From NCBI GenBank assembly GCA_964640085.1, contig CAZXFA010000033.1, positions 1-22,582 of the forward strand: a DNA stretch of 22,582 nucleotides. Reading direction: 5' to 3'. This document shows positions 21,514 through 22,582 of the stretch, piece after piece. Within the stretch, counting starts at the first letter, position 1. The number at the start of each line of letters is the position of its first letter. The notes under the pieces were generated by a model. That model saw nothing but the letters and a program-made list of their open reading frames with translations. It was not told the DNA's origin and made no database searches. The translations under genes were made by a program, and so were the position numbers. The DNA is from CAZXFA01 sp964640085 (GTDB taxonomy: Bacteria > Actinomycetota > UBA4738 > HRBIN12).

Positions 21514-21942
21514 CTACTGGATCGCCGCGATAAGGATGGCCGCGACGACGTTCCCGACGAGGTGGTACCCGCCGTTGATCGCACCCCACACGACCTGGTT
21601 CGGCTTGTCCGACTCGAACGTCGCGGTGACGAACGCGATCGCGAGGGCGAAGCCCACCCCAACCACCAGGCCGAGCACGATGCCCTCGCCGACGGTGTCC
21701 GTCGCGCTCGCGAGCGCGAGCATCCCGAGCGCGATCGCCGACAGGATGCTTCCCAGCAGGGGCACGACGAAGATCGCCGGCCCAGGTCGCTCTCCCTCGG
21801 CGGGCATCTGCGTCCCGCTCGCCTCCATCCACGCCTTACCGAACACCGGCCGCGCGTACCAGACGGCGCCGATCACGAAGTAGGCCACCGCCCCCACGAG
21901 GACGGCGAGCCAATCCAGATCGCCCAGCAGTTCGAAGCTCAT
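21514..21942 (-). CDS. DUF1761-family membrane protein
   Basis: A 142-aa protein with four hydrophobic segments: about residues 12-28 (LAVLVGAVAYFVIGAVW), 55-79, 85-107 and 125-141. WLAVLVGAVAYFVIGAVWYARPVFGKAWME and the C-terminal WGAINGGYHLVGNVVAAIL are family hallmarks. The function is unknown. The ATG at 21942 is preceded by GGGAGGTG, with TAGGGT (21965-21970) as -10. The frame open to 22083 was rejected for lack of homology and position of the ribosome site. Divergent from the VOC gene. Confidence 0.9.
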   Translation of the reverse strand: MSFELLGDLDWLAVLVGAVAYFVIGAVWYARPVFGKAWMEASGTQMPAEGERPGPAIFVVPLLGSILSAIALGMLALASATDTVGEGIVLGLVVGVGFALAIAFVTATFESDKPNQVVWGAINGGYHLVGNVVAAILIAAIQ

Positions 21943-21964
21943 CCCCCACCTCCCCTCGACGGTC

Positions 21965-21970
21965 ACCCTA
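21965..21970 (-). promoter_or_regulatory. -10 element of the DUF1761 gene
   Basis: Minus-strand TAGGGT, 22 nt before the ATG at 21942, leaving a short leader that contains the GGGAGGTG ribosome site. Confidence 0.5.
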
Positions 21971-22030
21971 GCGCTCCGCCCGTGTCCGTGTGACCCTTGA
22001 TCCTGGCTGAGCGGTCGAGAGGAGGGAGCC

Positions 22031-22417
22031 ATGGACAAGATCGTGCACTTCGAGATCCCGGCGGACGACGTCGGGCGGGCCAAGTCGTTCTACGGCGCGA
22101 TCTTCGGATGGGAGCTCGACGACGTGCCGGGCATGGACTACACGATGGTCCGCACGGTGCCGGTCGATGCGAACCAGATGCCGACCGCGCCCGGCGCGAT
22201 CAACGGCGGGATGATGCAGCGCACCGACGACACCCCATCACCCGTGATCACGATCGACGTGGATTCGATCGACGACGCCCTGAAGCAGATCGAGGCCGCC
22301 GGCGGAAGCACGGTCCGCTCGCGGACGGAGATCCCGGGGATGGGCGCCTTCGCCTACTTCAAGGACTCCGAGGGCAACACGCTCGGTCTCTGGGAGAACC
22401 TCGGCCCGGTCGCGTAG
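22031..22417 (+). CDS. VOC-family protein (glyoxalase/bleomycin-resistance fold)
   Basis: A 128-aa single VOC module protein. It opens MDKIVHFEIPADDVGRAKSFYGAIFGWEL (residues 1-29), the usual first beta-alpha-beta unit with the metal-site His6. PSPVITIDVDSIDDALKQIEAAGGSTVRSRTEIPGMGAFAYFKDSEGNTLGLWE completes the second unit, with the terminal Glu (E in LWE) as the second likely ligand. Such proteins range from lyases to binding proteins and the substrate is unknown. ATG with GAGGAGGGAG just upstream. Confidence 0.92.
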   Translation: MDKIVHFEIPADDVGRAKSFYGAIFGWELDDVPGMDYTMVRTVPVDANQMPTAPGAINGGMMQRTDDTPSPVITIDVDSIDDALKQIEAAGGSTVRSRTEIPGMGAFAYFKDSEGNTLGLWENLGPVA

Positions 22418-22473
22418 CCGATCCTCGCGACCGGAGGGGGCCCGCCGAGGCCGAGCCCGATGCGGCGCGGATC

Positions 22474-22582
22474 CTAGTGCGCTCGAGCCGATGGGTCTGT
22501 CGGCCCGAGGACCACGGCGTTGACGGGGTGGCCCTTGAGGGAGAGGCTCCGACGTTCGAACCCGTCCGAGAGCGATGCCGCC
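22474..22582 (-). CDS. C-terminal fragment of an unrecognised gene (runs off right edge)
   Basis: 35 residues before a TAG stop: AASLSDGFERRSLSLKGHPV, then NAVVLGPTDPSARAH. Third codon positions are about 80% G/C, which supports coding on this strand. Too short to identify a family. Confidence 0.45.
   Translation of the reverse strand, partial: AASLSDGFERRSLSLKGHPVNAVVLGPTDPSARAH

Noticed and set aside
1..22582. tRNA, rRNA, CRISPR arrays, insertion sequences, phage or toxin-antitoxin genes
   Set aside because: None found by reading both strands. No cloverleaf ends, regular spacer repeats, transposase motifs or integrase motifs were seen.

Overview
This is a gene-dense, very high-GC window (roughly 70% G+C by eye, with strong G/C at third codon positions). 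It looks like chromosomal DNA of an actinobacterium (Actinomycetota). The support is a PadR-ino1 gene pair, an actinobacterial-type PAC2 protein, an OmpR-type two-component system next to a small secreted partner, a TPR-LuxR regulator beside a flavin monooxygenase, and many apparently leaderless genes with a TANNNT element 6-9 nt before the start codon. A finer taxonomic placement is not supported. I found no tRNA, rRNA, CRISPR array, transposon or phage gene.

Layout. 1-5824 holds eight minus-strand genes: ino1 (cut by the left edge), its overlapping PadR regulator with a 21-bp AT-rich palindrome upstream, an MFS transporter, a PNPOx-like flavoprotein, a two-TM protein with a Cys-rich pseudo-receiver domain, a PAC2 protein, a metallo-beta-lactamase-fold hydrolase and a 2TM-domain protein. 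5929-8690 holds a possible 55-aa membrane protein, a DUF305 membrane protein with an odd C-terminus, metF and a LigB/YgiD-type dioxygenase. 8774-11549 is a signalling module: a secreted protein gene and a response regulator-histidine kinase operon. Both transcription units carry the same tandem CTCAG box with identical spacing, and a perfect 16-bp hairpin separates them. 11562-12662 holds a cold-shock protein and, divergently, thymidine kinase. 12748-14096 is an ECF-like sigma factor translationally coupled to a membrane protein that is probably its regulator. 14221-16953 holds a nitroreductase, an AlkZ-type winged-helix protein and a tandem GNAT. 16985-19849 is the TPR-LuxR regulator and the flavin monooxygenase. 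19815-21430 is a minus-strand cluster (SRPBCC with a frameshift, an ABM-fold protein and a GNAT) preceded by a 9-6-9 operator-like palindrome. 21514-22582 holds a DUF1761 membrane protein, a VOC protein and the tail of an unrecognised gene.

How the genes work together. Most of the window is housekeeping and small-regulator content rather than one pathway. The clearest functional unit is the secreted protein plus two-component system, where sequence suggests co-regulation by the response regulator itself. Other likely self-contained regulatory units are PadR-ino1, sigma factor-membrane partner, LuxR-monooxygenase and the palindrome-SRPBCC-ABM cluster. I see no convincing new multi-gene system. 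The best leads are the shared response-regulator box, the two classes of start site, the Cys-rich pseudo-receiver membrane protein, the SRPBCC frameshift and the orphan operator.
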